A stretch of DNA of 55,216 bases from Microseira wollei NIES-4236 (GTDB lineage Bacteria; Cyanobacteriota; Cyanobacteriia; Cyanobacteriales; Aerosakkonemataceae), in assembly GCF_020521235.1 (NCBI RefSeq), contig NZ_BLAY01000054.1, positions 1 to 55,216 of the forward strand, in the 5' to 3' direction. Under the pieces are notes generated by a model, which had not been told where the DNA came from, searched no databases, and saw only the letters and a list, made by a program, of their open reading frames with translations. Positions 25,512 through 34,662 of the stretch are shown here, one piece after another; the stretch's first letter is position 1, and each line of letters starts with the position of its first letter. The translations under genes and the position numbers were made by a program.

Positions 25512-25696
25512 CCGCAAAATATTCCCTTAGTTAGGAGACTTGGCTGCAAAAATCCGCGAACCTTACAGCTGATTGCACTCTTTGTAAGGTACAGCCTTAA
25601 GGCTTCGTTTGTGTAGCGGCACCCTTAAGGGTGCCGCTACACAAACGAAGGTTTACCCGATCCGACTGAAATCCGCTGTAGCGGCAGGAGGGCGAT

Positions 25697-26974
25697 ATGC
25701 GTCAGCTAATTATCGAAGTGCCACCCGGTTGCGGACAAACGGTTCTCGATATCGCTAAGTCTCACAATGCCGCTAACGTGGCACTATTTGAGGCAAAAGG
25801 TAGCCATCAGCCAATCGACTTAGCAATTGTCCACGTTTCTAACCGACAGGTCGAGAAGCTTTTGGCAGAGTTGCAAGACTTGCCCTCATTACACATTACC
25901 CTGCTTCCTACGGGCGTAATAGCATTAAAACCCCCCGCAAACGAAGCACCGCAGCAAGTCACCAATGTTGAGGAACGCAGTCCGATTGAAATTTTTCTCT
26001 CCGGGTTGCAAAGTGTTGGCTCTTGGCGCGGGTTTTTGGGGTATGCAGTCGTTGCAGGTTTTGTGGTCTGGATTGGGTTGTATACGAATACAAGTTACCT
26101 GCTGGTAGCGGCGATGCTGATTGCGCCTTTTGCAGGTCCGGCGATGAATACAGCCATTGCTACCCCACGAGGCGATCGCATCCTCTTAGGTCGCAGTCTT
26201 CTCCGTTATTTTGCGGCATTTGCTGTCACAATTGCGACAACTTGTTTACTGAGCCTGATACTGCGGCAAGAAATCCCTACGAGTCTGATGCTCGATAGCA
26301 GCCCGGTTTCAGCGGTAGCGGTGCTTTTACCGTTAACTGCTGGGGCTGCTGGGGCGCTGAATTTGGTACAGTCAGAGCGCAGTAGTCTGGTATCTGGGGC
26401 AGCTGCTGGGATGTTAGTTGCGGCATCTTTGGCTCCTCCGGCGGGTATTGTCGGCATGGGGACTGCGCTTGGCAGGTGGGATTTGGTAATCGATGCGCTG
26501 TTTTTGCTTTTGCTGCAATTAGGCGGTATAAATTTATCCGCTGCTTTATTATTCCGAATTTATGGATTATCCACTCAAGGAACTCGCTATCAACGCGGTC
26601 AAAAATGGGTGACCCGTTCTGCGCTTGCGATTACCGTTATAGCACTAATCGGTCTTTTAACCTGGCAGTTTTCTAATTCTCCTAATCTAGAACGTTCTAG
26701 CCGCGCCCAACAAGCTAATGCAGCAGTTGAAAACGCGGTCGAGCAAGTTGGTTTAGCACAATTAGTGGAGTCGAATGTGCGGTTTACTCGGCGCAATATT
26801 CCAGGACAAAATACCCTACTTAGCGTCGTTTATGTCCAGCGTAAACCGGGTGTTAAGCAATCGGATGAAGAGATTAGTAACCGGATTAAGAGTGCAGTTC
26901 AAAAGCGCTTAAAAGAGCAAGGGTTTAATGTGACACCGTTGATTGATGTAACTGTGTTGGAGCCTGGTAGATGA
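25697..26974 (+). CDS. DUF389 family membrane protein
   Basis: The N-terminal soluble domain (1-95, MRQLIIEVPPGCG) resembles a ferredoxin-like regulatory fold. DUF389 membrane segments follow (FVVWIGLYTNTSYLLVAAML, IAPFAGPAMNTAIA and others to about 315). After the last helix there is a periplasmic or cytoplasmic domain of about 100 residues. Function unknown; in some organisms DUF389 proteins sit next to ion channels, as here with the channel gene 20 bp downstream. Start ATG preceded by GGAGG. Confidence 0.88.
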   Translation: MRQLIIEVPPGCGQTVLDIAKSHNAANVALFEAKGSHQPIDLAIVHVSNRQVEKLLAELQDLPSLHITLLPTGVIALKPPANEAPQQVTNVEERSPIEIFLSGLQSVGSWRGFLGYAVVAGFVVWIGLYTNTSYLLVAAMLIAPFAGPAMNTAIATPRGDRILLGRSLLRYFAAFAVTIATTCLLSLILRQEIPTSLMLDSSPVSAVAVLLPLTAGAAGALNLVQSERSSLVSGAAAGMLVAASLAPPAGIVGMGTALGRWDLVIDALFLLLLQLGGINLSAALLFRIYGLSTQGTRYQRGQKWVTRSALAITVIALIGLLTWQFSNSPNLERSSRAQQANAAVENAVEQVGLAQLVESNVRFTRRNIPGQNTLLSVVYVQRKPGVKQSDEEISNRIKSAVQKRLKEQGFNVTPLIDVTVLEPGR

Positions 26975-26994
26975 GATTTGCGATCGCGTAAAAT

Positions 26995-27951
26995 ATGACC
27001 AACCCAAACCTTGCCGAAAAACAAGCCTTAGAACAAGAGCGCAACGAGATTTTACAACAGCTAGAAGATTGGCTGGAAACTCCGATGCTGGTGCTGGCAT
27101 TTGTGTGGCTAGCCCTATTTATTATTGAATTAATTTGGGGATTAAACCCGCTGCTAGAAGTCGTTAGCACTACTATTTGGGTTATCTTTATTGCAGATTT
27201 TATAGTTAAATTCGCCTTGGCTCCCCGCAAGATTTCCTATATCAAAAGCCATTGGCTCACCGCTTTTTCTTTGCTGTTGCCTGCTTTGCGTACCTTTCGG
27301 ATTGTACAAGTTGTGCGAGCCTTCAAAACAACAAGGGCTGTGCGAAGTTTGCAGCTGTTGCGAGTCATGACTGGTACTAATCGAGGGATGCGGGCATTAG
27401 CTGCGAGTGTTAGCCGTCGCGGATTTGGTTATGTCGTAGCACTAACGATAATTATTAACGCAAGTTGCTAGTTATCTTTATTAGGGCTGCTAACAGCTAA
27501 TGGCTAATAGCTAATGGCTGGTAGAACTCAAAAATATGCCCACGATCAATTAGCAATTAGCAATTAGCAAGACCGAATTTTATAACTAGCAACTTGAGTT
27601 ATTACCTTGGTAGGTGCAGCGGGAATGTATGCATTTGAAAAAGATGTTGCCGATGGTTCCTCTGGGTTAAATAATTACGGCACTGCCTTATGGTGGACGG
27701 CAATGCTGATGATGACAATGGGTTCGGAATATTGGCCCAAAACGCCTGAAGGTCGCATACTTTGCCTTGTTTTGGCACTCTATGCTTTTGCGGTTTTTGG
27801 TTATGTTACTGCTACTATTGCGACGTTTTTTATTGGTCGCGATGCAGAGGATGACGCAGCAGAATTAGCAGGAGCAAAATCAATTGCAGCACTTCAAAGT
27901 GAAATCGCTGCTTTGCGGGCTGAAATTCAGCAATTGTTGAATCAGCGGTGA
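26995..27951 (+). pseudogene. Voltage-gated-type ion channel, interrupted by a MITE
   Basis: N-terminal four-helix voltage-sensor-like domain, with helix 4 carrying regularly spaced basics (ALRTFRIVQVVRAFKTTRAV). Removing the 144-bp element at 27457-27600 and one ATT rejoins LTIII and TLVGAAGMYAF in frame. Then comes a pore region (ALWWTAMLMMTMGSEYWP) whose filter is TMGSEYW rather than TxGYGD, a last helix, and a coiled-coil tail (AALQSEIAALRAEIQQLL). The inserted element gives a stop after five codons. It follows the DUF389 gene by about 20 bp. Confidence 0.92.
27457..27600. mobile_element. MITE-like element (AACGCAAGTTGCTAGTTAT ends) in the channel gene
   Basis: 144 bp, left end AACGCAAGTTGCTAGTTAT, right end ATAACTAGCAACTTGAGTT, one mismatch between ends. 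Target duplication ATT at 27454-27456 and 27601-27603. Inside: AGCTAATGGCTAATAGC-type heptamers, then three or four CAATTAG heptamers in opposite sense. No ORF. Other copies are at 32860, 40468 and 42994. Confidence 0.92.
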
Positions 27952-28021
27952 CGGTGCGTTACACTTCTCTTGAATCAGCGGTGACTACAATCAGCCCAGA
28001 GCAAAACAGTGAGGTGACATC

Positions 28022-28714
28022 ATGTGCCAGAAAATACTTGTTGTTCTAACCAGCATTGAAAAATATCCAAACATGAACCGGGCTACCGGATTGTGGCTGG
28101 GAGAAGCTGTCCATTTTGTCAAGAAAGTCGAAGAGGCTGGCTATAAAGTTGACTATGTCAGTCCTCTAGGCGGATATACACCGATTGACCCACACAGTCT
28201 GGCGATGGCAGATCCAACTGATTGGGAGTGGTATCAGAAGAAAGAATTTATGAATCGTCTTGGGACTACGCTAAAACCAAGCGAGGTTAATCCGGATGAT
28301 TACGTTGCGATCTACTATGCTGGTGGTCATGGTGTAATATGGGATTTCCCTGAGAACGAGGCACTACAGTCTATCAGCCAAAAAATTTATGAAAATGGTG
28401 GGTTTGTCTCTTCGGTATGTCATGGTGCCGTAGGCTTGCTTAATATCAAATTGTCAGATGGAAGGCTGCTGGTTAAAGACAAAGAAGTAACTGGTTTTTC
28501 AAATGAAGAAGAAAAACTTGCCGGACTGGATGACTTTGTTCCTTTCTTGACGGAAACCGAATTATTAGCGCGAGGAGCTATTTACAAAAAAGCCGATGAA
28601 CCTTGGGCTGCTTTTGCTGTTGAAGATACGAGGATCGTCACTGGTCAAAATCCAGCATCTGGCGGTGCTGTTGCTGACTTACTGATTGCGGCATTAAAGC
28701 GAGATAAAATTTAG
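28022..28714 (+). CDS. DJ-1/PfpI superfamily protein, Hsp31-like
   Basis: Class I glutamine-amidotransferase-like fold, 230 aa. The nucleophile elbow SSVCHGAVG places Cys133 and His134; the glutamate is in GLWLGEAV (Glu28) and the GGHG loop is at 101-104. These are features of Hsp31-type glyoxalase/chaperone proteins, which protect against dicarbonyl stress. ATG at 28022, GAGGTG just upstream. Cytoplasmic; monocistronic. Confidence 0.92.
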   Translation: MCQKILVVLTSIEKYPNMNRATGLWLGEAVHFVKKVEEAGYKVDYVSPLGGYTPIDPHSLAMADPTDWEWYQKKEFMNRLGTTLKPSEVNPDDYVAIYYAGGHGVIWDFPENEALQSISQKIYENGGFVSSVCHGAVGLLNIKLSDGRLLVKDKEVTGFSNEEEKLAGLDDFVPFLTETELLARGAIYKKADEPWAAFAVEDTRIVTGQNPASGGAVADLLIAALKRDKI

Positions 28715-28766
28715 AACTTAGGCTCAAATGGATCGCTCGTTCCAAGGTTCCACCTTGGAATGCGGC

Positions 28767-29003
28767 TTTTTTTATTGGTCGCGATGCAGAGGATGATGAA
28801 GCAGAATGAGCTGATATCAAATCCGGCTCGACAACCCCTATAATCTTCTTCTTGGCGTTCTACTCAACGAGTGCGCCTCTGAAAGCGTCTATGGCGTCTA
28901 CCCTACGGGAAGTCGCGCTTCGCGCCTATGGCGGTTCATTTAAAAAGGGGGTCATGGAAGCGGATTTGGTATGAGATTCAGCAATTATTGAATCAGCGGT
29001 GAC
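28767..29003 (+). pseudogene. Decayed duplicate of the ion-channel 3' end
   Basis: 28767-28800 repeats the channel's TTTTTTATTGGTCGCGATG and following bases (27826-27860) with few changes, and 28973-29003 repeats its last 30 bases, including GAATCAGCGGTGAC. Between them, about 170 bp of unrelated repeat text (near 28880-28935, with GCGTCTACCCTACGGG and GCGCTTCGCGCC) replaces the intervening codons. It is evidence of an old tandem duplication or recombination. Confidence 0.7.
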
Positions 29004-29100
29004 TTAGCAGATCTTGCTTCCAAGTCTTTTGATAGGTGAATAGCTCATTGGGAATGATTGAACTGCGATCGCACATGCATCGTTTAACCTCCTATGATAT

Positions 29101-29544
29101 TCAGCCTGAAATCTGACGAGGATCGACTGTGGTAATTTCAGTGAATCGTTGGAAATCATCGGTATTGAAGGTGAGCAGATGGGTGATTTGATGAACGACC
29201 ATTGCAGCCACCAGTCGTGTATCGTGAACTTGTTTACCCATCACCTGATGAGCGATAACAAGTTGCTCCCATATCGGCAAGATTTCTGGGGTGTCGGGTT
29301 GAAGCACAAATAGCTGTTTCATCTGAGTTATTTCGCCAGATGCGAGATCGATCGATAACCCTAACCCGTTGACATTGACAGGTCTAGTAGCAACTGCCCA
29401 GAACTCAACAATATTTTGCGGCACAATGGTCAGTGTTTCACCTGGCGATCGCAATGTTGAGTAGGCATTACGAGCATATTGCTGTAATGGACTGGTACTC
29501 TGAGCCAAACGCAGCAGGAAATTCGGATCAACCAAATAGCTCAT
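29101..29544 (-). CDS. PIN-domain toxin (VapC-like)
   Basis: 147 aa. Metal-site acids: Asp6 (LVDPNFLLR), Glu47 (NIVEFW), Asp108 (VHDTRLV) and Asp129 (FNTDDFQRF). This is the NxVEFW...H(D)xRLVA subfamily of PIN toxins, which cleave tRNA or rRNA. It overlaps the antitoxin gene by 4 bp (ATGA), so the pair is translationally coupled. No lesion. Confidence 0.93.
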   Translation of the reverse strand: MSYLVDPNFLLRLAQSTSPLQQYARNAYSTLRSPGETLTIVPQNIVEFWAVATRPVNVNGLGLSIDLASGEITQMKQLFVLQPDTPEILPIWEQLVIAHQVMGKQVHDTRLVAAMVVHQITHLLTFNTDDFQRFTEITTVDPRQISG

Positions 29545-29822
29545 AGCTGGCTATCTTCCCGTTCGCGATAGATGCTTTCGCGGCTAATGGCTTCGTCTGA
29601 TAGAGGTGGAACATTTGCCAGAGCAGGATTGTTGCAAAATGCTTCTAGTAGCTCAACCCACTCTTGTGTGGTTTCTGTTTGGGGTAGCGATCGCTCTATT
29701 TCAGGTGTTAAGTTAGTTTCAATCCAAGATTCGAGATATTGCTCTACAGAGATACCTTTTGCAGTAGCTTGGGCTATCAAATGGGCTTCCATTTCTGGCT
29801 TCAGATTAAGTTGAATGGTCAT
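29541..29822 (-). CDS. Antitoxin of PIN toxin pair
   Basis: 93 aa, N-terminal ribbon-like beta strand (TIQLNLKPEMEAHLIAQA), helix GISVEQYLESWIE, then an acidic tail. This is the usual form of antitoxins paired with this PIN subfamily. ATG at 29822, with GGAGG about 7 bases upstream. Expected to autorepress; no clear palindrome in the short upstream region was found. Confidence 0.85.
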   Translation of the reverse strand: MTIQLNLKPEMEAHLIAQATAKGISVEQYLESWIETNLTPEIERSLPQTETTQEWVELLEAFCNNPALANVPPLSDEAISRESIYREREDSQL

Positions 29823-29858
29823 TACTGTTACCTCCTGGCTATCCAGCTTAATTGTAAA

Positions 29859-30018
29859 TCAACGCTGACGGTAGGCTTTGGGAGTCATCCCCGTAAATTT
29901 GCGCAAGTGTTTATTCAAATGGGTTTGATTGGCAAATCCACACTCTAAAGCAATATCTACGATCGCTCTCTCTTCCTCTTTCAACAATTGCTTTGCCCGT
30001 TCCACAGATTGTTAACTA
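29859..30018 (-). pseudogene. AraC-family HTH fragment
   Basis: The last 50 codons of an AraC/XylS regulator: SVERAKQLLKEEERAIVDIA, then CGFANQTHLNKHLRKFTGMT and a stop at 29859. The frame begins just after a stop, so the N-terminal domain and first HTH are gone. The intact AraC gene at 33217 has the same layout (CGFANQTHL against VGFSNQSHF). Confidence 0.85.
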
Positions 30019-30313
30019 ATGCTGGTAAGTTGTAGGTTGGCATGAGGGACGAAACCCAACTTGTTAGCCCGGAGAAGGTTGGGTAACGCTATGCTCAACC
30101 TACATATACAGGACTTACGCAAGGGCGTTGCCAGAAACCCGGTTTCGACCTTGATTTCTCGTTCCCAAACCCAGGATTTTTTGGATCACCAAAGTTTCTT
30201 TGCCTAAGTCCTGATATAAATTTATCAACCTCAGTACGGGAGAGCTAGTCTTTATTCAACGGTGACGGTGCCGTACACCGCTGATAACGCACCCTACATG
30301 CTACTACATGCTA
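30019..30313. other. Intergenic stretch made of repeats
   Basis: No gene. It holds a GTAGGTTGG...CAACCTAC inverted repeat (about 30029-30101), an AGAAACCCGGTTTC copy (30131), and a GGTGACGGTGC/GCACCCTAC pair (30261-30297) that also occurs at 27952 and 32154. Confidence 0.55.
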
Positions 30314-30775
30314 CTAACGTGTTGCGGCGGCTTTGTTGCCATTTTTGTTGCCGTTGGTGCTGCGGTTATCATTCCCAGTGGCGATTACTTGCTCAGAACT
30401 GGGGGTTGGCGACTCGCCTCGCAGTCTCTTGCGGCGCTGGTTTTTGGGTACTCCTCCTGCCATGCCATACTCGACGCTGCTTTTGCCATAGCGGGTAGCT
30501 ACACCCAATAGCATGTGTTCTGCCATATCTGCCAACTCGCGCTCGGTTTGGAGCATTTCACGGTAGAGTTTATCCAGGGTTGAAAGGGCGGTGTTGTATG
30601 CATTTTCTTTGGTTTGCATGGTTTCGATTAGGGTTGAGAATTCAGCAAGGGTGAGTGAGTTGCCTAAATCTAAATTGGGGTCAATCGAACTTATGCTAGC
30701 CAGACGACGCACAGCTTTTTCTAAAACTTGAGAGGTTCTTTTTCGACGAGCCATAATAGGTAATTTGCCATTCAA
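30314..30775 (-). CDS. Hypothetical protein, 153 aa, with coiled-coil
   Basis: Unrecognised. Basic start (MARRKRTSQVLEKAVRR, likely true ATG at 30754), central helical coil (TMQTKENAYNTALSTLDKLY), low-complexity Asn/Gly/Lys tail. The tail's DNA is a short repeat of GTTGCC/GTTACC words. It could be a small structural or plasmid-type protein. No lesion. Confidence 0.65.
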   Translation of the reverse strand: MNGKLPIMARRKRTSQVLEKAVRRLASISSIDPNLDLGNSLTLAEFSTLIETMQTKENAYNTALSTLDKLYREMLQTERELADMAEHMLLGVATRYGKSSVEYGMAGGVPKNQRRKRLRGESPTPSSEQVIATGNDNRSTNGNKNGNKAAATR

Positions 30776-30855
30776 TAGGGTTAATAGTCTCTACGGTAAA
30801 AAACCTCTGTATCGATCAACCTGAGCAAATATCGCTATATTTTGCATGGCTTTTG

Positions 30856-31086
30856 CTACATAGCGATAGTTGTGATGCTTGCGGCAATTACTGAAATTAG
30901 AAAGCCAAAGGGTAAACTGAGAAAGCAAACTGCCGTTTCGCTTGCGTCAAACACCAAAATATATGCGCGAATTACTGAAATGAGAAAGCCAACGGGCAAA
31001 ATCAGAAAGTAAATTGCCATAAAGCTTGGGGAAAATACCAAAATGAATGCGCGAATTACTGAAATCAGAAAGCGAACGGGCTTCAT
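30856..31086 (-). repeat. Three 84-bp tandem repeats, possible 76-aa membrane protein
   Basis: GCGCGAATTACTGAAAT-type words start at 30881, 30965 and 31049, exactly 84 bp apart. Read on the minus strand from ATG 31086 the units give three 28-residue hydrophobic segments (PVGFLISVIRAYILVF and variants). On the plus strand they give a basic repeat (ITEIRKPTGKLRK) with a stop. A small membrane protein is possible but unproven; repeat structure is certain. Confidence 0.6.
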
Positions 31087-31403
31087 GAGAAAGCAGATTG
31101 CCTTTGTTGTTACCCTAAGCCACCATTGACATAAATCCCAGGGTTATACCGAAAGTTTCAGTAGAATAAAAGGCATACATGACAGGTTTTTGAGCTAGGG
31201 AAAAATCTATCTACTTCTTGATAAATCTTCCCTGACATTTCTGCCTTATATTTCAGCATGGTACAAAACATACCCCAACCAACTTGATGGATAGATTTGG
31301 CTAGTTTGTGCTTCTGCATCACATATGAGCAACCCAAACAGCAATCATGTTATAGTTTTTCTACGTTGGTAGACATTTTCCGCTCAGGTTGAGGCATTGA
31401 GTT

Positions 31404-32150
31404 ATGAATAAACTAAGAGCTTACACTCTCACAGTCTTACTGGCAACTTTAATATTTCCCCAACAAAGTCGTGCTGCTACCCTTGCTGCACCACCCATAC
31501 AGACTCAGGTTCAGGAGGTAGCGAGGTGGTTTACCGGCTTATTCAACAATGGTCAACAGGTGGCAAGCAACCCTGCTGTGCCATTTATCAGTATGACAAA
31601 TTGTAATGTGCAACTGGCTGGTGGAACACCAGGTGCTGGAGTTGAAAACATCTATCTGGAACAGCAAAGTACTGCTTTTGAGCGCCTGCGCTTCTATTCT
31701 TTTAGTCCAAATAATTCCACAGTCGGGCTAAGCGTTCGTAGTTTCGTCAACAGCGATATTTGACGCGGACTGTGCAATCTTCCACAGCCGCAGCGGGTGA
31801 TTAACATTAACAACATAGCCACAATTAGCTGTGACATTCAATTAATGTGGGAACCCCTTCGCTACGTAGGAAGTAACGCCCCCAATGGCTGTCCTACTTT
31901 TGCTGGTGGTAAAGTAGTTTCTAACTTCAGCATCTTGGAAAACGACATTTTCTCATTAGATACCATCTTCAATGCCAGAGGCGATATACTTGTCAGCACT
32001 CCCATCGAATTTCTTCGAATTAGTTCTATCCCCGAACCATCCTCTACTTTAGGACTTCTCGCTCTGGGTATAGGTCTGGCTGGTGTATCATTCTCCAGAA
32101 AACTGCAACAGAAATCCACAGCTAAGGAGAAAGTTTTAAGCAATTGTTGA
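31404..32150 (+). pseudogene. PEP-CTERM exported protein with in-frame TGA
   Basis: Signal peptide (LTVLLATLIFPQQSRA), then a beta-rich body. TGA at 31761-31763 follows VNSDI, but the same frame goes on RGLCNLPQPQRVININN to the end. The C-terminus is a PEP-CTERM sorting signal: SIPEPSSTLGLLALGIGLAG, then SFSRK. CGA to TGA (Arg) is the simplest change. Exosortase would process the intact form. Total about 248 codons. Confidence 0.9.
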
Positions 32151-32239
32151 ATCAGCGGTGAAGGTGCGTTACACTGCGTTAACGCACCCTAGCTTTCAAC
32201 AACTCGCTTTGGGTGATTCTGTAACACAAACACCAGAAC

Positions 32240-32830
32240 CTATGATTTTTTCTTTGTCGCTATAACAATTCCACTCGCCCAAGCCAATTTGGTGACGCTC
32301 AAATTCTGCCTGTTCTCCAGGTCTACTATCAATGTCAAGACATTAGACTCATGACCTTCAATCCAGTTTTTTTGGGGCAGCATGTCGTCAATCACATACA
32401 AGCCACCGAGTTTGAGGAGACTCAGTGAGTCTTCAAGGCAAGTGTATTTTCCTATCCAGGTATCCGCAAAGATTAGATCAAATTTTTGGTTCTGCGCTAT
32501 AAGACGCTCCATAAAAACGCCTGCATCTTCAGTATGAAAACTGACTCGTCGATCTTGCGCTAAATACTTCTGAGCGATCGATGCGATAAGACTATCATTT
32601 TCTACTGTGAGCAGCTGGGATTCTTCATCCATCCCATCCAGCAACCAGGCTGTGGAAATTCTTGTACCTGTCCCCAATTCTAGAAAACATCCTGACGGTT
32701 TGCTTGCAGCCAAGGTTCTGAGGAGGGAACCTGTTTGTGGCTCAGATGCCATTTGGAAGCCTGCTGCTACCGTTGCAGACAAAATCTGATTGAGAACAGG
32801 TGGAGCCTGGAGATGCTCTTTATCATTCAT
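32240..32830 (-). CDS. Class I SAM-dependent methyltransferase (O-methyltransferase-like)
   Basis: Rossmann methyltransferase. Motif I GCFLELGTGTRISTAWLL, post-I acidic residue in LLTVENDSL, motif around FDLIFADTW, and VIDDMLPQ. About 197 aa from ATG 32830 (chosen over the GTG at 32851). It resembles small O-methyltransferases; substrate unknown. A MITE-like element lies 30 bp upstream, within the promoter region. Confidence 0.85.
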   Translation of the reverse strand: MNDKEHLQAPPVLNQILSATVAAGFQMASEPQTGSLLRTLAASKPSGCFLELGTGTRISTAWLLDGMDEESQLLTVENDSLIASIAQKYLAQDRRVSFHTEDAGVFMERLIAQNQKFDLIFADTWIGKYTCLEDSLSLLKLGGLYVIDDMLPQKNWIEGHESNVLTLIVDLENRQNLSVTKLAWASGIVIATKKKS

Positions 32831-32859
32831 CGCTTGAATCTTTCCATGCACTGCTAATT

Positions 32860-33014
32860 AACTCAAGTTGCTAGTTATCTCTCTGGGAGCGGCTAATGGC
32901 TAATGGCTAATGGCGAAATTGGTAAAAATCCAAGATTAGCAATTAGCAATTAGCAATTAGCAATTAGCAATTAGCAATTAGCAACGCCCTTGTTTATAAC
33001 TAGCAACTTGCGTT
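32860..33014. mobile_element. MITE-like element, AACTCAAGTTGCTAGTTAT ends
   Basis: 155 bp with AATT target duplication (32856-32859 and 33015-33018). Contains about three GCTAATG, a 25-bp spacer, then six or seven CAATTAG units in inverted sense. Differs from the copy at 42994 mainly by heptamer number. Intergenic. Confidence 0.92.
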
Positions 33015-33216
33015 AATTAGACTAATTCATTCTTGCTCGGATTGCTCTATGCAAAATCTAGTCATACTATAGAGATTGTACAAACAATCTTGCTTTCATC
33101 TGCCCACCAGCCGCAGAAGCCCACCTGCGGTTTAGTGTGAGTATGTAAACGGAAGGGATCTGATTATTTGGTAGTATATAAATTAACAAGGGTAAATATT
33201 CCTGCCCCAAATCTTT

Positions 33217-34065
33217 ATGCTGTTTCCCAAAACCAAGCAAACCGCAGCGATTTTGAGACGTGAGTGGGATGGTTTGACAGTCGAGTATGGTCGGCTTGAT
33301 GCCGTGGGGGAATTTGATTTTGCCATGCCTAAGCACGTTTTAAGTGTTGCCTTTGCACCGCACGAGCAGGTTACCTGGTCAGTGGATGGTGGTCAGCGTC
33401 AAAGTACAAGCTTACCGGCTGGTAGTGTATTTGTATATGGGCAACGAGAGTTTGTTTGGCATCGTCGGGTAAAACCAAGTGAGTATATAAATTTGGCACT
33501 CGATCCGGCTTTGTTACAGACTATCGCCACAGAGAACGGGTTATCCTCAACGACGGAAATCGAGCATCGAGTCATCTTTCAAGATCCAACTATTCTGCAT
33601 GTGGCGCAATTGTTGAAAGCCGAGGTTCTGAATGGAGGGCTGGCTGGTAATCTATATGTGGAGTCGTTGCGAAATTTATTAGCCGTTCATTTGCTCAGAA
33701 ACCATACCAGAGTCTTAGTTAAGCCGACGGTTGAAGCGGGTCATCGAGATGGTTTGAAACTCAAGCAACTGAAGGATTATATAGAAGAACATTTGGCTCA
33801 AGAGTTAGCGATCGCTACCCTAGCCGCCCAAATTCCCATGAGTCAGTTTCACTTTGCTCGCGCTTTCAAAGCTGCGACTGGAGAATCACCCCATCGTTAT
33901 ATTATGCAGCGCCGGATCGAACGCGCCAAAATTTTGCTTTCGGTAGCGCGGCTGACGGTAGCAGAAGTCGCCTATCAGGTTGGATTTTCCAATCAAAGCC
34001 ATTTTACGGCGCAGTTTCGTAAAGCAATTGGGATGACTCCAAAGCAGTTCCGAGAGTGTGCCTGA
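33217..34065 (+). CDS. AraC-family transcriptional regulator
   Basis: 282 aa. N-terminal sensor half of about 175 residues, then two HTH motifs: LAIATLAAQIPMSQFHFARA and LTVAEVAYQVGFSNQSHFTA, ending GMTPKQFRECA. ATG at 33217 has no strong ribosome site. It ends 9 bp before the YdeI-family gene, so it probably controls and is cotranscribed with it. Ligand unknown. Confidence 0.93.
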   Translation: MLFPKTKQTAAILRREWDGLTVEYGRLDAVGEFDFAMPKHVLSVAFAPHEQVTWSVDGGQRQSTSLPAGSVFVYGQREFVWHRRVKPSEYINLALDPALLQTIATENGLSSTTEIEHRVIFQDPTILHVAQLLKAEVLNGGLAGNLYVESLRNLLAVHLLRNHTRVLVKPTVEAGHRDGLKLKQLKDYIEEHLAQELAIATLAAQIPMSQFHFARAFKAATGESPHRYIMQRRIERAKILLSVARLTVAEVAYQVGFSNQSHFTAQFRKAIGMTPKQFRECA

Positions 34066-34074
34066 TAGAACAAT

Positions 34075-34662
34075 ATGCCCAAATTTGAACACCAACTTGA
34101 CATCGTTTATGCCAGCGATCGCAATCACTGGCGACGATGGTTAGAACAAAACCATCAAGACGCGATCGGAGTTTGGCTAGTCTATTACAAAATCAAAAGT
34201 GGAAAACCCAGCGTGCAATACAGCGAAGCCGTCCAAGAAGCACTCTGCTTTGGTTGGATTGACAGCAAAATCCAATCCCTGGATGAAGAGCGTTATCGAC
34301 AAATCTTCACGCCTCGAAAGCCAAAAAGTGTGTGGTCAAAATTAAACAAGCAGTATGTCGAAGAATTGATTAACCAGGGAAAGATGACCGAGGCCGGGTT
34401 AGCAAAAATTGCAGTGGCAAAACAAGATGGTTCCTGGACGAGTTTAGATGAGGTTGAAGCACTCGTCGTTCCAGTAGACTTAAAAAAAGCTTTAGAAACA
34501 GATGATGCTGCAAACAGAAACTTTGAGTCATTCAGCAACACAATTAAAAAAAATATCCTGTTTTGGATTCAAAGTGCTAAACGTCCAGAGACAAGGTTAC
34601 TGAGAATTGAGAAAACCGCGATCGCAGCGGCTCAAAACAAAAATCCATTACTGCGATCGTGA
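34075..34662 (+). CDS. YdeI/OmpD-associated family protein
   Basis: 195 aa. YASDRNHWRRWLEQNHQ, then AVQEALCFGWIDSKIQSLDE and YRQIFTPRKPKSVWSKLN are family hallmarks. In other bacteria the family has been linked to polymyxin and peptide resistance; in cyanobacteria no role is assigned. Cotranscribed with the AraC regulator. Confidence 0.9.
   Translation: MPKFEHQLDIVYASDRNHWRRWLEQNHQDAIGVWLVYYKIKSGKPSVQYSEAVQEALCFGWIDSKIQSLDEERYRQIFTPRKPKSVWSKLNKQYVEELINQGKMTEAGLAKIAVAKQDGSWTSLDEVEALVVPVDLKKALETDDAANRNFESFSNTIKKNILFWIQSAKRPETRLLRIEKTAIAAAQNKNPLLRS

Noticed and set aside
25293-25616. 107-codon ORF after the antiporter
   Set aside because: Built from GGGACACGGCAT and AGAAACCCGG repeats; no protein features.
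30314-30775. Defence-system gene
   Set aside because: Coiled-coil and low-complexity tail only; no catalytic or sensor motif and no partner gene.
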